This document shows, in pieces, positions 10,671-24,035 of a stretch of DNA of 64,000 bases. Below the pieces are notes generated by a model that was not told the origin of the DNA, ran no database searches, and saw only the letters and a list, made by a program, of their open reading frames with translations. Position 1 is the stretch's first letter, and each line of letters opens with the position of its first letter. Origin of the DNA: Brienomyrus brachyistius (Eukaryota > Chordata > Actinopteri > Osteoglossiformes > Mormyridae); contig NW_026042450.1 in assembly GCF_023856365.1 (NCBI RefSeq), positions 124,001-188,000 on the forward strand, in the 5' to 3' direction. The position numbers and the translations under genes were made by a program.

Positions 10671-13600
10671 AACTAGCATGTTTGAGATGAATTTACTAAC
10701 CAAATAGTCTGTCATTATTTAAATATTAGCAACCACAGTAGCAATAAAAACCACTGCACTTTAAATGACGTTAAAAAATATGTAATATTAAAAAAATGTA
10801 ATGTTTTTTATTGTATTATAGACATTTACTATGTCATTATAGTATAAAAGGCTAAATAATCAAAGTAGCACAACATCAGTTGAAGAATTCAAAGACATTT
10901 TGGAGAGCTAACAAGCTACTCACCTCTGCGCCATTTTCACTCAGAGTTTGTTGTGCTTCAAACGGTAAAGTTTGTTTACGTTGTTTCTATGGAAACTGCT
11001 CTGACTCTCCGCTTGACCGTAATATAAAGGCATGTATGCAGTAATTTTCTGATTGCAGATTTGATCCCTATGCAGTAATTGACCACTGACCTCTTGGACC
11101 CTCTGGGCTGCCTTCACCTGCATTGAGGCAGCTGTTACGTTTGCTGTCATTACATTCAGCCCAAAATATCAAAGTACAGGATTTAAGATTTGAATTAGTA
11201 ACAGGACCGTGGGAAACAAAACATATATGTTATTGATCCCTCGAAGAAAGTTTTCAATTTTCTCCTTCTTTCAGTTCTTAAATAACGTGTCAGTTTTTGC
11301 TCTGTTTGGTTGGGATTTACCATTTTAACATTGTAGCAGTTCCTAGGCAATACACAGACAAATTCTTTTTTTTAGGATGGAATTGTTATGCTATAAACGA
11401 TTACCTTCACGTTTCAACAAAGGTACTTGCTTTTGATATATAATTTTTTGTACATGTGTACTCTGGTCATACCCCTTGTACATATGGATGGCATGGAAGG
11501 ACAGTCACTGCTGTCACCTATACTGTCCCTGTCTGCTTTTCTCATTTAAGTGTTGATACGGCAAAAGAAGATGGACCTTTTGTAGAAATTTCCAGCCAGA
11601 GACTTGGTTCCTATATGAAGAGAATATTTTATTTTAATTCAGGCTTGCATGTGATCTCCCCTTTACTGCACAAGGAGGGCACACACATCAACAATTAGCA
11701 ATGTAGCAAAATACAGATGAACAATTTCTCACAGTTTCAGAATAAATCAGATTTCTCTGTAATTCAGAGATTGTCTAAGATTAGATCATTTTCTGCACTT
11801 GAACCTAATTTCAAGATAAATGACACCTGGGTCTATTAAAAGAAGGTGATGCTGCCTGACCCACCAACCAAGGCTGGGAGGAAAGGGAGGAATACTAGTC
11901 AAAGGAAGGAAGAAAAGCAGCCCACCCTATCTCATGGTCATGGATACAAAAGTCAGGGAGTGTTACGAAGAAGACACCACACTTAAGACCATTGGTTTTA
12001 TGCACTGAATTACACCAGATAGAGTTTTTGCATTCTAGCTGTGTTACGTAACATTCCTCAGCCTTCATTTGTTTCCACAGAATGCAGGACATAATTTAGG
12101 GTGCCAAACAAGACAGCGGAACTGCAGTATAGCCAATTATTTGTTTCAGTAGTTTTATAACAACTCGAACATAAAATGTTTGTTTTTCTTAGATAAAAGT
12201 CCAGTTGAAACAGACTTTATTTTTAAAAGTTAGATTGGATTTAAGAGATGGAACATGTTGCTTGTGTTAATACTGCTTTGATTTTGAGGATGAAGTCTGA
12301 AGTGTAGGTGACGTGTAACAGGTTGTTATTTTACTTTTAATTTATAATTATACAAGATTCTGTTTTCCTTCTTCTGTCTAACCTGATGGGTACAATATCC
12401 TTTAAACTTTCCCATGATGCTTTTGTCCTGCATCGCCCCTCCCTCTGTCTTTTCCCCTTAATAAGGGTCCCGACCTCATTTCCTCTTCCCTTTGGTGTAT
12501 TGCACACGCGGGAAGAGGTGAGGATCTAGTGGCACGGTCCCCCGAGTTAGTAAATCAATTGTATAATTATGACCCATATATATTATATTTGATTTATTAT
12601 TCATCATAAGCAGGGGATAGAAAACACGTCTATACATAAGTATATACATTGTTTTACTTTGTGCAGAGAGAGCGAGAGGGCCAGAGCATATGAAGTTTAC
12701 CCCTTTCCTTATTGTTCCCAACAGTTTCAATAAAATCCAGGAACGACAACGGCGTCTGTAATATCCCTTCCTCCTGCACCCGACACACACCTGATAACAC
12801 CCCAAAACACAATGCAGAGTATAGGCAGGGAATGACCGGTTACATAGGTACACTAGTGTGGCTTGTAAATATGCCCTTAATTTATGCCTGAATATCCCTC
12901 CCATATAGTGGCTGACCACATATCATGTGAAAGACCCGGAGAGAGTGAGTGTATATATATATATATATATATGTATGATGTACATGTGAGAGACACCATC
13001 GGAAGTCTGGTTCAGTTCCTCAGAGGCACTACTATGGAGGCGCTTACAGTAATAAACTTGCTGACCGCAGAAACTGGCACTATGATGGAAGTTATGCAGA
13101 AGTGCAGAGTAGATGGAATAATTTTTGTACCTCAATAAGATTGTATGCCTTTTGCCTGTGTCTCCAGCCAGTGCCGGGGGTGAAACGCGCTTGCAATTAT
13201 CAGCGGGATAACATTATCGTTTTTTTTATTCTGTGGAAAATGAAAGACTGATTTGCTGGCCAGATTTATTTATGAATCATAAACATGTTGTGGGCTATAT
13301 AAGTAAAGTCAGGGCTCTCAAGTCTTATGCATTGACTGTGAGACACTTGCATTTCAACCAGTTCACATGTTCACACACCGCACCTTATGTTTGTCAAGCT
13401 GAGAAGTAAGGGTTAGGGTTATAATTATCAATAAATAATGTACTTCCCTGTGAAACAATGATGCTGGATGTTTATTTGCATATCATGATATGGTGCAGCC
13501 TTTTAATAGGTTTCTGTTTTTCTGTTAATCCATTCATGGTGTTGAATAAGTCAGCAAGCATAAGTCTAAGGCTAGTGAGTGACTGGTGTTTTCGGGGGAG

Positions 13601-14660
13601 ACTCCCTAGAGCTGGAGAGAAATACCTTAAGGCACGGGATGAAAAATCCCAAATCTTCCAGGAAAAATGTCAGCATTATATGTATTTGCCACACAGAACA
13701 GAACAAAAAATTCCTTAGGGAATCACACGCCTACCATAGTCACTATACTACTCAGAACGCCTGGCAGCCACCAAATCAAACATAGGAAAAGGTCCGGATT
13801 TATAGCGTTAGAATGTGGTAGAGACTAATATCCATAATGTACCATCCTAGAACACACTGTGCTCTAAAATTTAAGCCCAATTAAAATCTGAATATTAAAT
13901 GAGGAAAATAATTTGATTTGTTCTTCTATCCCAAGTTGTGGTCTAAAAGCAATAAGACCACCATCCATTATACCTGCTTTGGGGAAAATGCACTCCTGTA
14001 GCCACTAGGGGAGCTCTCACCTCTTCTGGGCCCAGCTAAATAATTATGTTACGCATTCTAACAAGCTTTATTATCTGTGTCAATAAGCCCTGCTTTTACA
14101 CTAACACTCCTGCTGAGAGGCTAGTTTGATTACCAGTCTTGCCCTTGTCATTAGGAACACATGAGAATTTGCGCAGTGCTGTTTCACAGTGGATTCTCAC
14201 TGGTTTTCCCCAAGACTGGTACGATACATTTTATTCAGTTTCATACCACAGGTTATTGCAAGAGGGATCAATTGGTTTACTTTTATACTGGTGCAAGGAA
14301 ACTATTATTATGATGGTGGGTTATCAAACACAGTAGCTGGCTACCTCAGACATAAGACGCCCATTATGTACCTGTGTGTCACCTATATGGGCTTGGAATC
14401 TGTATATCAATTGAAATAATTATTCATAGCCCAGATAGCATCATATTATTGTTTCAGCGTTGAAGTATAGTTAAATGCATTGAATTATGGTCAGTGTTAA
14501 ATTATCAGCATTGAAACTGAATTGATTTTTGGTCAGATTTTCAATATTGAAAAATTAATGGTGGCGAAACCTTGATATAAAGTGACTTTTTCAACATTGA
14601 AAATAAGATGCTGAGTTAACATCAATATTATTGAAAATAAAAATGGAAAAATGAATTTAT
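10671..14660. other. intergenic DNA, no gene recognised
   Basis: Only isolated short frames occur. A (TA)n tract lies at about 12,953-12,972. 11,585-11,700 shares blocks with 1,830-1,985. No splice-bounded or domain-bearing exon was found on either strand. Confidence 0.4.
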
Positions 14661-15018
14661 GGGGGGCGGCATGATGGTGCAGTGGTCAGCACTGTTGCCT
14701 CACACCTCTGGGACCCGGGTTTGAGACTCTGCCTGGGTCACGTGTGTGGAGTTTGCATGTTCTCCCCATGTCGTCGTGAGGTTTCCTCCGGGTACTCTGG
14801 TTTCCCCCCACAGTCCAAAACCACGGTGAGGCTAATTGCAGTTGCTAAATTGCCCGTAGGTGTGTGTGTGAGAGTGACTGGTGTGTGAGTGTGCCCTGCA
14901 ATGGGCTGGCCCCCCATCCTGGGTTGTTCCCTGCCTCATGCCCATTGCTTCCAGGATAGGCTCCGGACCCCCCGCGACCCAGTAGGATAAGCGGTTTGGA
15001 AAATGGATGGATGGATGA
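14661..15018 (+). mobile_element. full-length tRNA-derived SINE
   Basis: Same family as 5,236-5,591, plus orientation. The A-box reads TGGTGCAGTGG near 14,674 and the B-box is degenerate (GGTTTGAGACT). It ends in GGATGGATGGATG. I could not fix a target duplication. Confidence 0.85.
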
Positions 15019-16969
15019 TGACATAACTGGTCTGTGAACATTAGTGAGCATATGATGTAGGCTGTCCAGGAATGTAATAATGTGTGCAGTGTTACATGGG
15101 CCCAGGGTTGCATGATGGTGAACAGCACCGTTCTGACTTATAGCTGCGCACATAGTTATGTTACCACCACGCTGTCCTGGGACATTGATTATGGCACCGT
15201 GTACAATAATGTTCCTGCCATGCTAACGCGCTCACTGTTTCTTTCAAAAGGGACTCTGTAAATGTGCTTCATCCTGATTCTGTTGCATGCCAGTACACGA
15301 GATAATGCAGAGATGCTCACATTGTTCATGTTTTGGGAGATGGTGTCATCCTCTGTTATACGCTGCTGTATTTCTCATAGCCTAATGGAATTATTTGTGA
15401 TCACCATATTGACTATATGGGTCTCTCGTTCTTCAGTGAACATTCTTCCTCTGCCCCCAGATTCTGGATGTCTAGCAGGTCTGTAGAGTAACCATTTCAG
15501 TTTTTACCTGTACAGCATTGTTGTGTTTCTCATTAGAGTATAGTACTATTACAAAACGTACTGTGAAGTAACTGTACTAACCGATTCTCATTTGGAACCG
15601 TCCTTATGATGCCTGCTACAGCGTAGCGGCTCAGGTCAGGCTGAACCCATTGGCCAGCTTCCCTCAGGGTCATTCCATGGTTGATCACATGATCCACTGT
15701 TGTAGCTCTGATGACATCAGTTATTCTATTTCTTCTTACCCTTCCTCCTTCCTCTTCACCTCCTCATCCTCTAAATTCACCTCCTAGTCTTCATCCTCTT
15801 CCTCGCCGTTCTCTAATTCTCACTCTTCTCAGTCTTCCTTCTCCCTCCATTGTTCTCCACACTGAAAGCTTACTGTACCTGTGGCTTATTTATAGCGCTC
15901 ATGCTGATTGCAAAGTGAACTAATTATCTAAAACCGTTTTCACATGTGACAGTGTGGCCAGACAGCTGGCAAAGTAGTGTAATAAATAGCTATAAATGTG
16001 TATAGTTTTACTAGGAGTGTGTTGATCATTTAGAAATTGTGTGTAAAACAGTGAGTTGTGTTTACAGTTCCGCAAAAAGAGTGCTGTGCAGTGGATTGTA
16101 TTTACACATTTGCAAATTGTGTGTTACAAAAGTGCAAACTGAGTGCAAAACAGTGAGTAATTTTGCTATAACTATTAATAGTTTTATAAGAATCATTGTT
16201 AGTGTTTAAGTATTCAGAAAAACTAAAAAAATTAAACGGGGGTGACTGTCCATTAAGCTAATCTGCAATCCTATTACACATAGCATGACACAGTACTGTT
16301 TTTGACTTTTTCTTTAAATCCACCGCTATTGTGATGAATGGGGCAAGAGAACAAAAACCACAGAAATGGCTCTTTGCATGCTATCCAGTGACTACGCGAG
16401 ATGGTATAGTCTCTATGGTTTAACTAGAGAAGGCTTGGAGGAAAATGCTATGGAAAACTGATTATTTTGTGTCTCATGCCTGGGCTCTCTAGGAAAAGCA
16501 TAGAGACCGTATGTATCTCTACAATTGTGGAGATTTCTGTGGGGTGCACATATATAGTATATATCAAATTTATATTATATAGATTATATCTAAGCATCAT
16601 TCATACTCAAGTGAGAAGACAGTTATAAATCCATGTTAAGAAAAGGTTTCTGTGTCGGAAAGGTACAGAAAGAGCCTAACGCAGGTTTACAGGAAACAAT
16701 CATGTGGTGTAGAACACAAGGACATGGACAGAGAAAGGCAATGGCACAACCCCTCAATATGATCAATTCATCTACTCTGTGTCTTCCTCCCAGCTGTCAA
16801 AGTAATTGTCAGCAAATGATGTACTTGACACGTACATTATTTACGTGTCAAGCCGTTCGGACGTTTTAACACGTCATGTCCAGTTACGTGTACTTTACTG
16901 TTTACAGTAACTGGCAGTCATTGGACATAGTGCAATTATTATTATCATCATTATTTGTTATTATTATTA
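15019..16969. other. intergenic DNA, no gene recognised
   Basis: There is a pyrimidine-rich stretch around 15,730-15,850 and no domain-bearing frame. Confidence 0.4.
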
Positions 16970-16970
16970 T

Positions 16971-17310
16971 CCATCCATTTTCCAAACCGCTTATCCTACT
17001 GGGTCGTGGGGGGTCCGGAGCCTATCCCGGAAGCAATGGGCACGAGGCAGGGAACAACCCAGGATGTGGGACCAGCCCATCGCAGGGCACACTCACACAC
17101 CATGCATTCACACATGCACACCTACAGGCAATTTAGCAAGTCCAATTAGGCTCAGCATGTATTTGGACTGTGGGGGGAAACCGGAGTACCCGGAGGAATC
17201 CCCATGACGACATGGGGAGAACATGCAAACTTTGCACACATGTGACCCAGGCAGAGACTCGAACCCGGGTTCCAAAGGTGTGAGGCAACACTGCACCACC
17301 ATGCCGCCCC
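16971..17310 (-). mobile_element. tRNA-derived SINE
   Basis: Same family in minus orientation. CCATCCATTTTCCAAACCGC is at the left edge (the 3' end). The head, complement of GGGGCGGCATGGTGGTGCAG, ends at 17,310 with an ~8-base deletion in the tRNA part. It lies against an ATT-rich stretch. Confidence 0.85.
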
Positions 17311-18046
17311 ACTCTCAAGACCACATCATCTAATATAATCTCAATATGTGACTGTGTATATTTCTCACACAAGGATAACTGAGAGGTTATCTGATAATGC
17401 TCCAGTCCAGTGTCCATAATATACACTTCTTCATTACGCTAATCATTATCAATCGCATTTTCAGATGCAGAACTATGGGGACAGAAGCAAAAAAGTTACT
17501 CATTGATGCCTTTAGTATAACTGAGCTACAAAAAATTACATCTGCTCAATTTTTGCTCCACTTCTCTTTTCCTGCATTTCCATGAAACTTTCAAGTTGGC
17601 GCTGGGGCTTGTGGTCAACCAATAGGAAAAGTTTATCACTATAAGCCCCACCCAGTAAGTCTTGGTCGAGAAAAAAGTATGTTCTTTTTGGAACTAAAAA
17701 ATGGTTCAGGAACTACCTCCTAAGACCTTCAGTTGGGCCAAGTTCGTGCAGTAGGAAATCGCCTTATGACCTGCACCCACAATGGCTTGTTTAGAGACAC
17801 CGGTTCAGCTGCCTGTATGCTTTTTCACCTGCGGCAGAAACAGCAGGCAAACCAGCACAAACAAGGTACGAACATGCAGTAATGGGGGTTCAAATCCCCA
17901 GACAGCGCCACCCACTGGGCCACATAGCATTTAATTTATCTGCAAATGTATATTTAAACCTTTGAGGTCCATGTCAGGCTCTTTGCAAGCAGAGATCAGG
18001 TCACTGAAATCTGAAGCAGTGTGTTACTAGTCTTACTAAAGCATGA
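17311..18046. other. intergenic DNA, no gene recognised
   Basis: Nothing beyond short chance frames. Confidence 0.35.
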
Positions 18047-18272
18047 CAGAAGTGCTCACTTCTTTAACATTTATTCTGTGATCAAAGCATTGACTGCAAA
18101 AAACAAGGAGACCATAACATCTATAAAAGGTGAAAACACCAAATGTCAAGCGCCCCCCCCCCCCCCCCTTAAAGGGGGTTCTTTGTTTCTACTATGCAAA
18201 ATAAGTAAGTAAACTTTAAGGTATTTTGTGTCATTAATGTATGATTTAAATGCAGGTAGTTTTTTTACAGTC
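18047..18272. repeat. composite of three dispersed repeat blocks
   Basis: 18,047-18,150 matches 20,400-20,480 (GTGATCAAAGCA, then GGTGAAAAC and ATGTCAAGCGCCCCC). 18,153-18,195 matches 4,507-4,546. 18,210-18,272 matches 3,755-3,815. Includes a poly(C) run of about 17. Confidence 0.5.
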
Positions 18273-18309
18273 AGGATCCTTATGGAGAATCTCTATTAAT
18301 CCATTTAAA

Positions 18310-18478
18310 ACCTAAAACTGGCTAGATCAAAAGTGTTTGGGCAGTTTGCAAATCCTAAAGATTATTTACAAGGTAATAAAACGGTTATATAAATGTGAAT
18401 ACGTGTGTAGACTTGTCTCGAAATGAAAATCTCACGCCAACCAGCTGACCAAAGTTGGCAACCCTGCGTAAGTCGGCC
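18310..18478 (+). repeat. dispersed repeat, second of four copies
   Basis: Shares the blocks GGCTAGATCAAAAGTG, GCAAATCCTAAAGATTATTT and CTCACGCCAACCAGCTGACC with 30,593-30,800 and, inverted, with 52,740-52,920. Non-coding. Confidence 0.6.
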
Positions 18479-18495
18479 CTTTATTTTATATGCAA

Positions 18496-18836
18496 ACATG
18501 ATCATATGCAGGGGGCACATAACTGGTATGAAAGTACTTATTCGCCGTTTAAACCGATATGCGCGGTAATGTCTTGTAGCAGCGCAAATACGTGTTTATT
18601 TTATGTACATTCGCAATGTTATGACAAGAAATCATTGTGCATTGTAGCCTTCATGCCGCAGACGAAGTACAAATTAGCCACATAAATGTTAAGATGCAGG
18701 GTAATTTCTTTTCATAACAGCGTGAATGCACATAAAATAAATGGTACGCATTTGCGCTGCTACAACAAGGAGTTGCCGCGAGTGTACAGGGAATGCGTAC
18801 TTGCGCACCATGCAGTTATGTGATCCTGATCATATG
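18496..18836. mobile_element. large fold-back (palindromic) element
   Basis: Outer arms at 18,496-18,537 and 18,795-18,836 share GATCATATG and ACATAACTG in inverted order. Inner arms at 18,575-18,632 and 18,704-18,764 are inverted copies of about 60 bp: TGTAGCAGCGCAAAT at one side, ATTTGCGCTGCTACA at the other, plus the TTTATTTTATGT/ACATAAAATAAA pair. The ~70-bp loop has no coding content. Consistent with a fold-back MITE. Superfamily undetermined. Confidence 0.55.
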
Positions 18837-19298
18837 TATAGTATATTGTACAATAAATGCTATGACATTTAAGTTGTATTGTTGGATCTTTTTTAATCAT
18901 AATTTTCTTCGTTCATTCCTGCCGACAGTTGGGGCAGAGACTGTCATATGCTCTGGGTAACACAGCCAGACGCGGCCTAACAGTAAAACATTTAGAAATG
19001 TGACAAAAGGTCTTCTGTTTGTCCATTTATTCCTACATAGAGTTTTAATCCCGTTTACATGAAAAGCTGTACTTTTTGTGTCCCTGACAATTCCAAATTT
19101 CTTTTTGCAGCAAACTGACAAAAAGAATAAGTCCAGGATACTGGAAAATACTTGAAAAACATGGTAAAGTGGATTTCAGCATTTTCTGTCGTCACATTTG
19201 TATTAGAATTGTAACAAATGTCTTCGTTAGTACTATATTGTATTTCGCAGGATGTTCCTTGACAGATTGGTTCTGTGGACTGTGGTGCGTTCATGTTG

Positions 19299-19567
19299 AT
19301 TGTTGTCACGTCACGGATCGGGGAAGCAGGAGCAGGAAGACGGAGAATCGGGAAACAAAGGATTTATTGGGGAAACCAGCTAGGAACAAGGGGCAATAGA
19401 AGTAGCGACTTAAATGACATGATTGGGGAAACATATTTTGAAGCGGAGTTAAATACATAGGACTAATGAAAACAACTGGAAACAGCGAATGACATCGGGA
19501 TTCCACACGAGGTTAACGAGGGGGCGTGGCACACGGGAGGAGCGGACAAGCGGCGCATGACAATTGT
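19299..19567 (-). mobile_element. LTR-like element with 5-bp target duplication
   Basis: The element 19,304-19,562 starts TGTCACG and ends CATGACA on the plus strand. A perfect 5-bp duplication ATTGT flanks it at 19,299-19,303 and 19,563-19,567. The other copies in the window are at 28,702-28,976, 37,590-37,880 and 62,608-62,895. It has no coding capacity. TG...CA ends, 5-bp duplications and a poly(A)-signal-like TTATTAAATCC in the best copy suggest a solo LTR family. A small non-autonomous DNA element is the alternative. Confidence 0.6.
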
Positions 19568-20944
19568 AAGAGAGACCACCTTGAATTGTTGGAGGTAACA
19601 CTTGTGATACAGAGAATGTATTGAAGTGTTTTTCCCCTCCCTTTTATCAGTATGCACTGTGCATGGCCTTGGTGTGTCTTGAGTATTACAAAATGCACCA
19701 TGAACTGTCTATATTATATTTTTCTTTTAAGTCATAATATGTGAATTTGATCTGTTGTTTTTCAGTGAGTTGCAGGGATTTGACAAAAACATCCTTTTAG
19801 AAATGCGTGAGGAAGTAAGTTCTTTTCTTTTTGACAAGTAGTGTATCTGTCAGGTTTGTGACACAACAGAGAAATTAAATATTTTATTTCACTCCTCAGG
19901 GTCAAGACTCTGGTCTCCAGCTCACCGCTCTCTCTTACATTTCCATGGCCATTTTGTCCGATAGTATTATTGGATTTTTCTATGCTATATATATATTTTT
20001 TATGTTTAGTTATTCTGTGCTCCATAATTATAAATAATAGTTTATTTTCCTTGTGACGTGTCTGTGCTTAATAGTATTAAATAAGAGTTTAAACAACTAC
20101 AGTTTCCTCAGTAATGTATTTCATGAACTGATACTTCCCCAACAAAACCCATGCATGCATTCAAGTCTCTGTCATGGTTTGTACATAATATTTGCAGCAA
20201 CCATTATGAAATTTTTGCAGAATATGTACTACAAGCCTCTCCAGTTGCAGCCACACCCATATCCAAACTCGCATATAAGGTATATTTGTATATGTGTGTT
20301 TCCAAGGTACCAACATTCCTACAGAACCATGTTACATAATATATCCAAATATAGGGAATTTCAGCATGAGCCCTGATGCATTATGCATACTGCTTTCAAA
20401 TCTGTGATCAAAGCACTGACTGCAAAAACATGGAGACCATTACGTCTCTAAAAGGTGAAAACTCTACATGTCAAGCGCCCCCTACTGGCTAGCTGCAGTA
20501 CCATTATTAGCACCACCCATCCCCATGTGTTTCAGTGGTAAGAGGCGATTTTCCACATCAATTTCATGTCTTTCCATCCACATAATGACAAACCATTTCT
20601 TCTCAATGTATTATTAGCTATGTAATTAATGTAATCTGAAAATGAACGTCACTAATATTATTATTACAATTAATTTGCATATTTTCAAAATCTATACTTT
20701 TCTTCAAAACAAAGTGCAGCTTCTATCCCAAGCACAATCCATATTATTACTTAAAAGCTTATTGACCCCCTGATTCTGGTATCAGTTACTTTTCAGTATT
20801 TTCAAGTAAACATTATCTGTGCTGTATTTGTATGATGAAACCAATCCTTGAGTCCAATATAAAATAACTGAAATAAACACACAGTCATTCAAACTTCTGC
20901 ATTTTTTAATTTTGTTTTGTCTTTCAATAAAAGCTGAAAAGGCT
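19568..20944. other. intergenic DNA, no gene recognised
   Basis: 20,400-20,480 carries the repeat block shared with 18,047-18,150. No domain-bearing frame. Confidence 0.35.
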
Positions 20945-21052
20945 AAAAAGTAAATGCTGGTGTTATCAAAAACTATGTCATATAACTATATTCCAGATTT
21001 ATTACAGCCAAACACATCTCGGAGCTCCGAGGAACCTCCTTCTCCTTACATT
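20945..21052 (+). repeat. dispersed repeat shared with 7.07 kb
   Basis: Nearly identical to 7,070-7,175. It is cut off at its right edge by the SINE that follows. Confidence 0.6.
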
Positions 21053-21300
21053 TGGGGAAGATGGTGGCGCAGGAGGTAGTGCTATCGTTTAGCAACCAGA
21101 GAGTTGCAGGTTCGAGCCCTGGTTTCTCGTGACCCCATCAAAGTGTCCTTGAGCAAGACACTGAACCCCAAATTGCTCCTGGCATGCAGGTTGGCGCCTT
21201 GCATGGCAGCCTCCGCCACCGGTGTGTGGATGGGTGAATGTGAGGCATGAATTGTAAGGTGCTTTCAGTTCTCATAAAAGTAGAAAAGCACATTTATCAT
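21053..21300 (+). mobile_element. second tRNA-derived SINE type (V-SINE-like)
   Basis: The A-box-like TGGCGCAGGAGGTAG near 21,063 and B-box GGTTCGAGCCC near 21,110 define a tRNA-like head. A central TGTCCTTGAGCAAGACACTG and a GTGAATGTGAGGC...AAGGTGCTTTCAG tail follow. This layout is typical of fish V-SINE-like elements and differs from the main SINE of this window. Confidence 0.75.
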
Positions 21301-21871
21301 GTGTGTTTTGGATTTGGATTGTATTGGTGTGTAGTCAGTCGCTCATGTACATGCTCAATCGCAGTAACATTTTCACAGGAATTTGGGAGGTTGAAGTGCT
21401 AATTCCATGGGGGTGTATTCAGTGGGAAAGGTGTGTATGTAGGGCATGTCCCCCCCCCCCCCTTTGTGGTGTTAGATATTCTGTTTCCCCCCCTGTGTGT
21501 TAAGTAGTGGGTTGCTCTTGCATGTTTAATAAAAGATTGTACTACACTGCTTGTCCTGGCATATTGCCTGTGGTTTGGGGGGAGGTTAATCTGTGTGTGT
21601 GACCTTGAGTGACGCGACATGTGTGCTACAGTATACATCCAGTATGTAACTGTATAAAGTAAAACTGTGTAATATTAAATGCAAATGGATACTGTAATAT
21701 GAAGCATTGCAGTAAGAGGACAATATTACAGTACAGGGCACATTGTTGGATTACATACCTGCTGGCTCTATGAAATGTTTGAATGGTTGAGGACATGGTT
21801 GTTCTCCCATCATTCGGCCGACCAGCCTCAGCCATTGTAAGGCCATGATTGAGGACCTAAATATATATATA

Positions 21872-22402
21872 CAGTACTGTGCAAAAGTCTTAGGCAGGCA
21901 AAGAAAATGATGTTTAGATTATCCTCGTGTTGGTATAAAACTATGATATGATGCCTGTCAAAGTGTGTCAGCTTCGCCATTTCAGAACCTCTGCTAAAAT
22001 CATCCTAGTATTTGCAGCGACCGTCCAGTGCAGCCATGTGTTTTTTGACTTGGCCACTAGCAGACCTCATACAGCTAGTCAATCTGTCACTGACTTTTTA
22101 AACCAATATATTTATATATTTAATTGAGCTATTTGTGAAATTTAACAAAATCATGGAACGGCTGAGGTGCCCCTGAGGAGAAGTTTGGGAACTGAAGCGG
22201 TGTTCATCTAGCCATCCAACTAGATATCAGTAACTTTTTAGAAAACAGAAGAAATTATTACTAGTTTTTATTGTGTTACTCTTAATTTGCACACGTTCTA
22301 ATGTTAAATTGTATTTTTTGTTCTAAGCCAAAGTACACTTGCTACCCAGATAAACAGCTTTAAACATTTCTTTGGACTGCCTAAGACTTTTGCACAGTAC
22401 TG
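21872..22402. mobile_element. Tc1/mariner-type MITE
   Basis: Inverted termini of about 26 bp beginning CAGTACTGTGCAAAAGTC and continuing TTAGGCA. It is flanked by TA on both sides (21,870-21,871 and 22,403-22,404). The 531-bp interior is AT-rich without a transposase frame. A second copy is at 50,555-51,060. Confidence 0.8.
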
Positions 22403-22699
22403 TACTGTATATGGTAATGCTAAATTGATAACTCCTATCAGTGTTGTGTTTTTGGGAAATATGCTAAATTTGCTGATGCAGTCTTCTCAGTTGCCCCTTT
22501 GTCCGCCTTACTTACTGTTGCTATGCCTGCTATGTGCTCACTCTGCGTGCCTTAATTATATTATGGGGTTTTATTATTAATTTATTCATAATCATTGTTA
22601 TTTTTTCAACCTCTGTGTGGCCATAATATTTTGGGTTTTATAGTTACAGTCATGTGAATTAATCTATTTTCTCTGTTTTACCATGAAGTATAAGGTGTG

Positions 22700-24035
22700 A
22701 CAGGGGATGATTTTGTGGACATTGGAGAGCAAGATGTTTACCTTTTGTTCCCCAAAAACCTCAGACTGAGGAAATCCCTAATTTACATTTTAAAACTAAA
22801 GGCAAGTAAACTGTCTGTTTGATAGCAAGCTCTGTGTTTTTTGTGGTTTCACAGACATACTGCTGTCAGGTCATGGTTACAGAATATATCATATTTAGTT
22901 TCATGATCTTTCCCTCAATCAGTCTGGAGTGGAAGCAGAAGACTTCCTAAAAAATAAGCAGGGAAGTCAGCGGCAACACCTGAACAAAAGAGATTCAGTG
23001 TAAGTATCACACAGTCCTGGAAATAGAAACTAAAGTGGACAGAGCTGTTAAAACACAGACAGCGCAGGTGGAAGTAGAATCAGCAGAATAAGTGGTTCTC
23101 ACATCAGAAATACTGCTACCATTCATTCTGCTCATTCTATGTCCACCTGCACTCCTCTGTATTCTAACGTTTTTGGTACAAAACTGATATCTTTCTTTTT
23201 TCTACACGTCTCCACCAGGCTGTTGTAAGATCATCCCTGGGTGCATCAAAAATGTGTACCACTGCCTGCAAGGGAGCGGAAATTGACTGGAACCCTGTCA
23301 TAAGCAAAATCTGTACCTCATATAATTGTTTAAAATCAATATTTCTAATCAAATAGTTTAATTTCTCTATTTTACTTTTTTACCACTTAAAGCACAATGA
23401 GGGCTTAAAATTTCTATTCACAAGGTAAAACACCAAATAAAGTGTTTTAACAGAATATTTAATGTAATTTCAAGGTCACGGCAGAGTTGCCCTGCAGCCT
23501 CGTCGGCAAAGAGCAGGAAATTCTGAAAAAAACCCTTAAAAATGCTCCGAAACAGGAGGGAGGACCTCCGAAGGTCAGGAAAGGTAATACATACGGTACA
23601 TAGGGAACCTGCAAGCAAGTTAAAATTATTCAGTCCCTTACAATCAAATTAAATCATGAATGTAATGTCCGGAATACAGACCTAGTCAGCCAAGGCTGAA
23701 TAATGTTCCTGTTCATGTTCTGCTTCACTTTCCTGGCTTCTCATGTCGTGGCAAAACTTCATTTCTATTGATTCCATTGTCTAGAAGAGAGAAGGACTTC
23801 AGCTTCACTCCAACGGTATGTAGCTTTTCTGTATTTATACCTTATCATTGTGTAATATATATAGTAATACGTTTCATAATTTAGCTTCTAAAATATTGTG
23901 CAATCACCAGCCCAATTGATATTTTTGCCATCTTAATCCTCTCAGGATCAGTACAGTATATTTGCAAACATATTTTATGTCTTTACAGACATGTAAGACT
24001 GCTGAAAAAAGGTTGGAGAACAGTGGCTCTTGGAG
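22700..24035 (+). other. candidate small exons, unassigned
   Basis: Three short stretches have splice-like edges on the plus strand: 22,923-22,999 (TCCCTCAATCAG before, GTAAGT after), 23,785-23,815 (CCATTGTCTAG before, GTATGT after) and 23,989-24,035 (TGTCTTTACAG before, GTAAAA after). Such edges occur by chance. The encoded peptides carry no domain that I recognise. They could be tail exons of a receptor gene such as the Ig gene hinted at by the exon at 35.2 kb, but that is speculation. Confidence 0.15.

Noticed and set aside
10941..11150. Minus-strand frame upstream of the tryptophan-repeat exon as a possible first exon.
   Set aside because: Its plausible donors are phase 0, while the exon at 9,898 needs two bases from the exon before it.
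12476..12919. 147-codon minus-strand frame.
   Set aside because: No recognised motif, splice support or relative in the window. AT-rich DNA gives such frames by chance.
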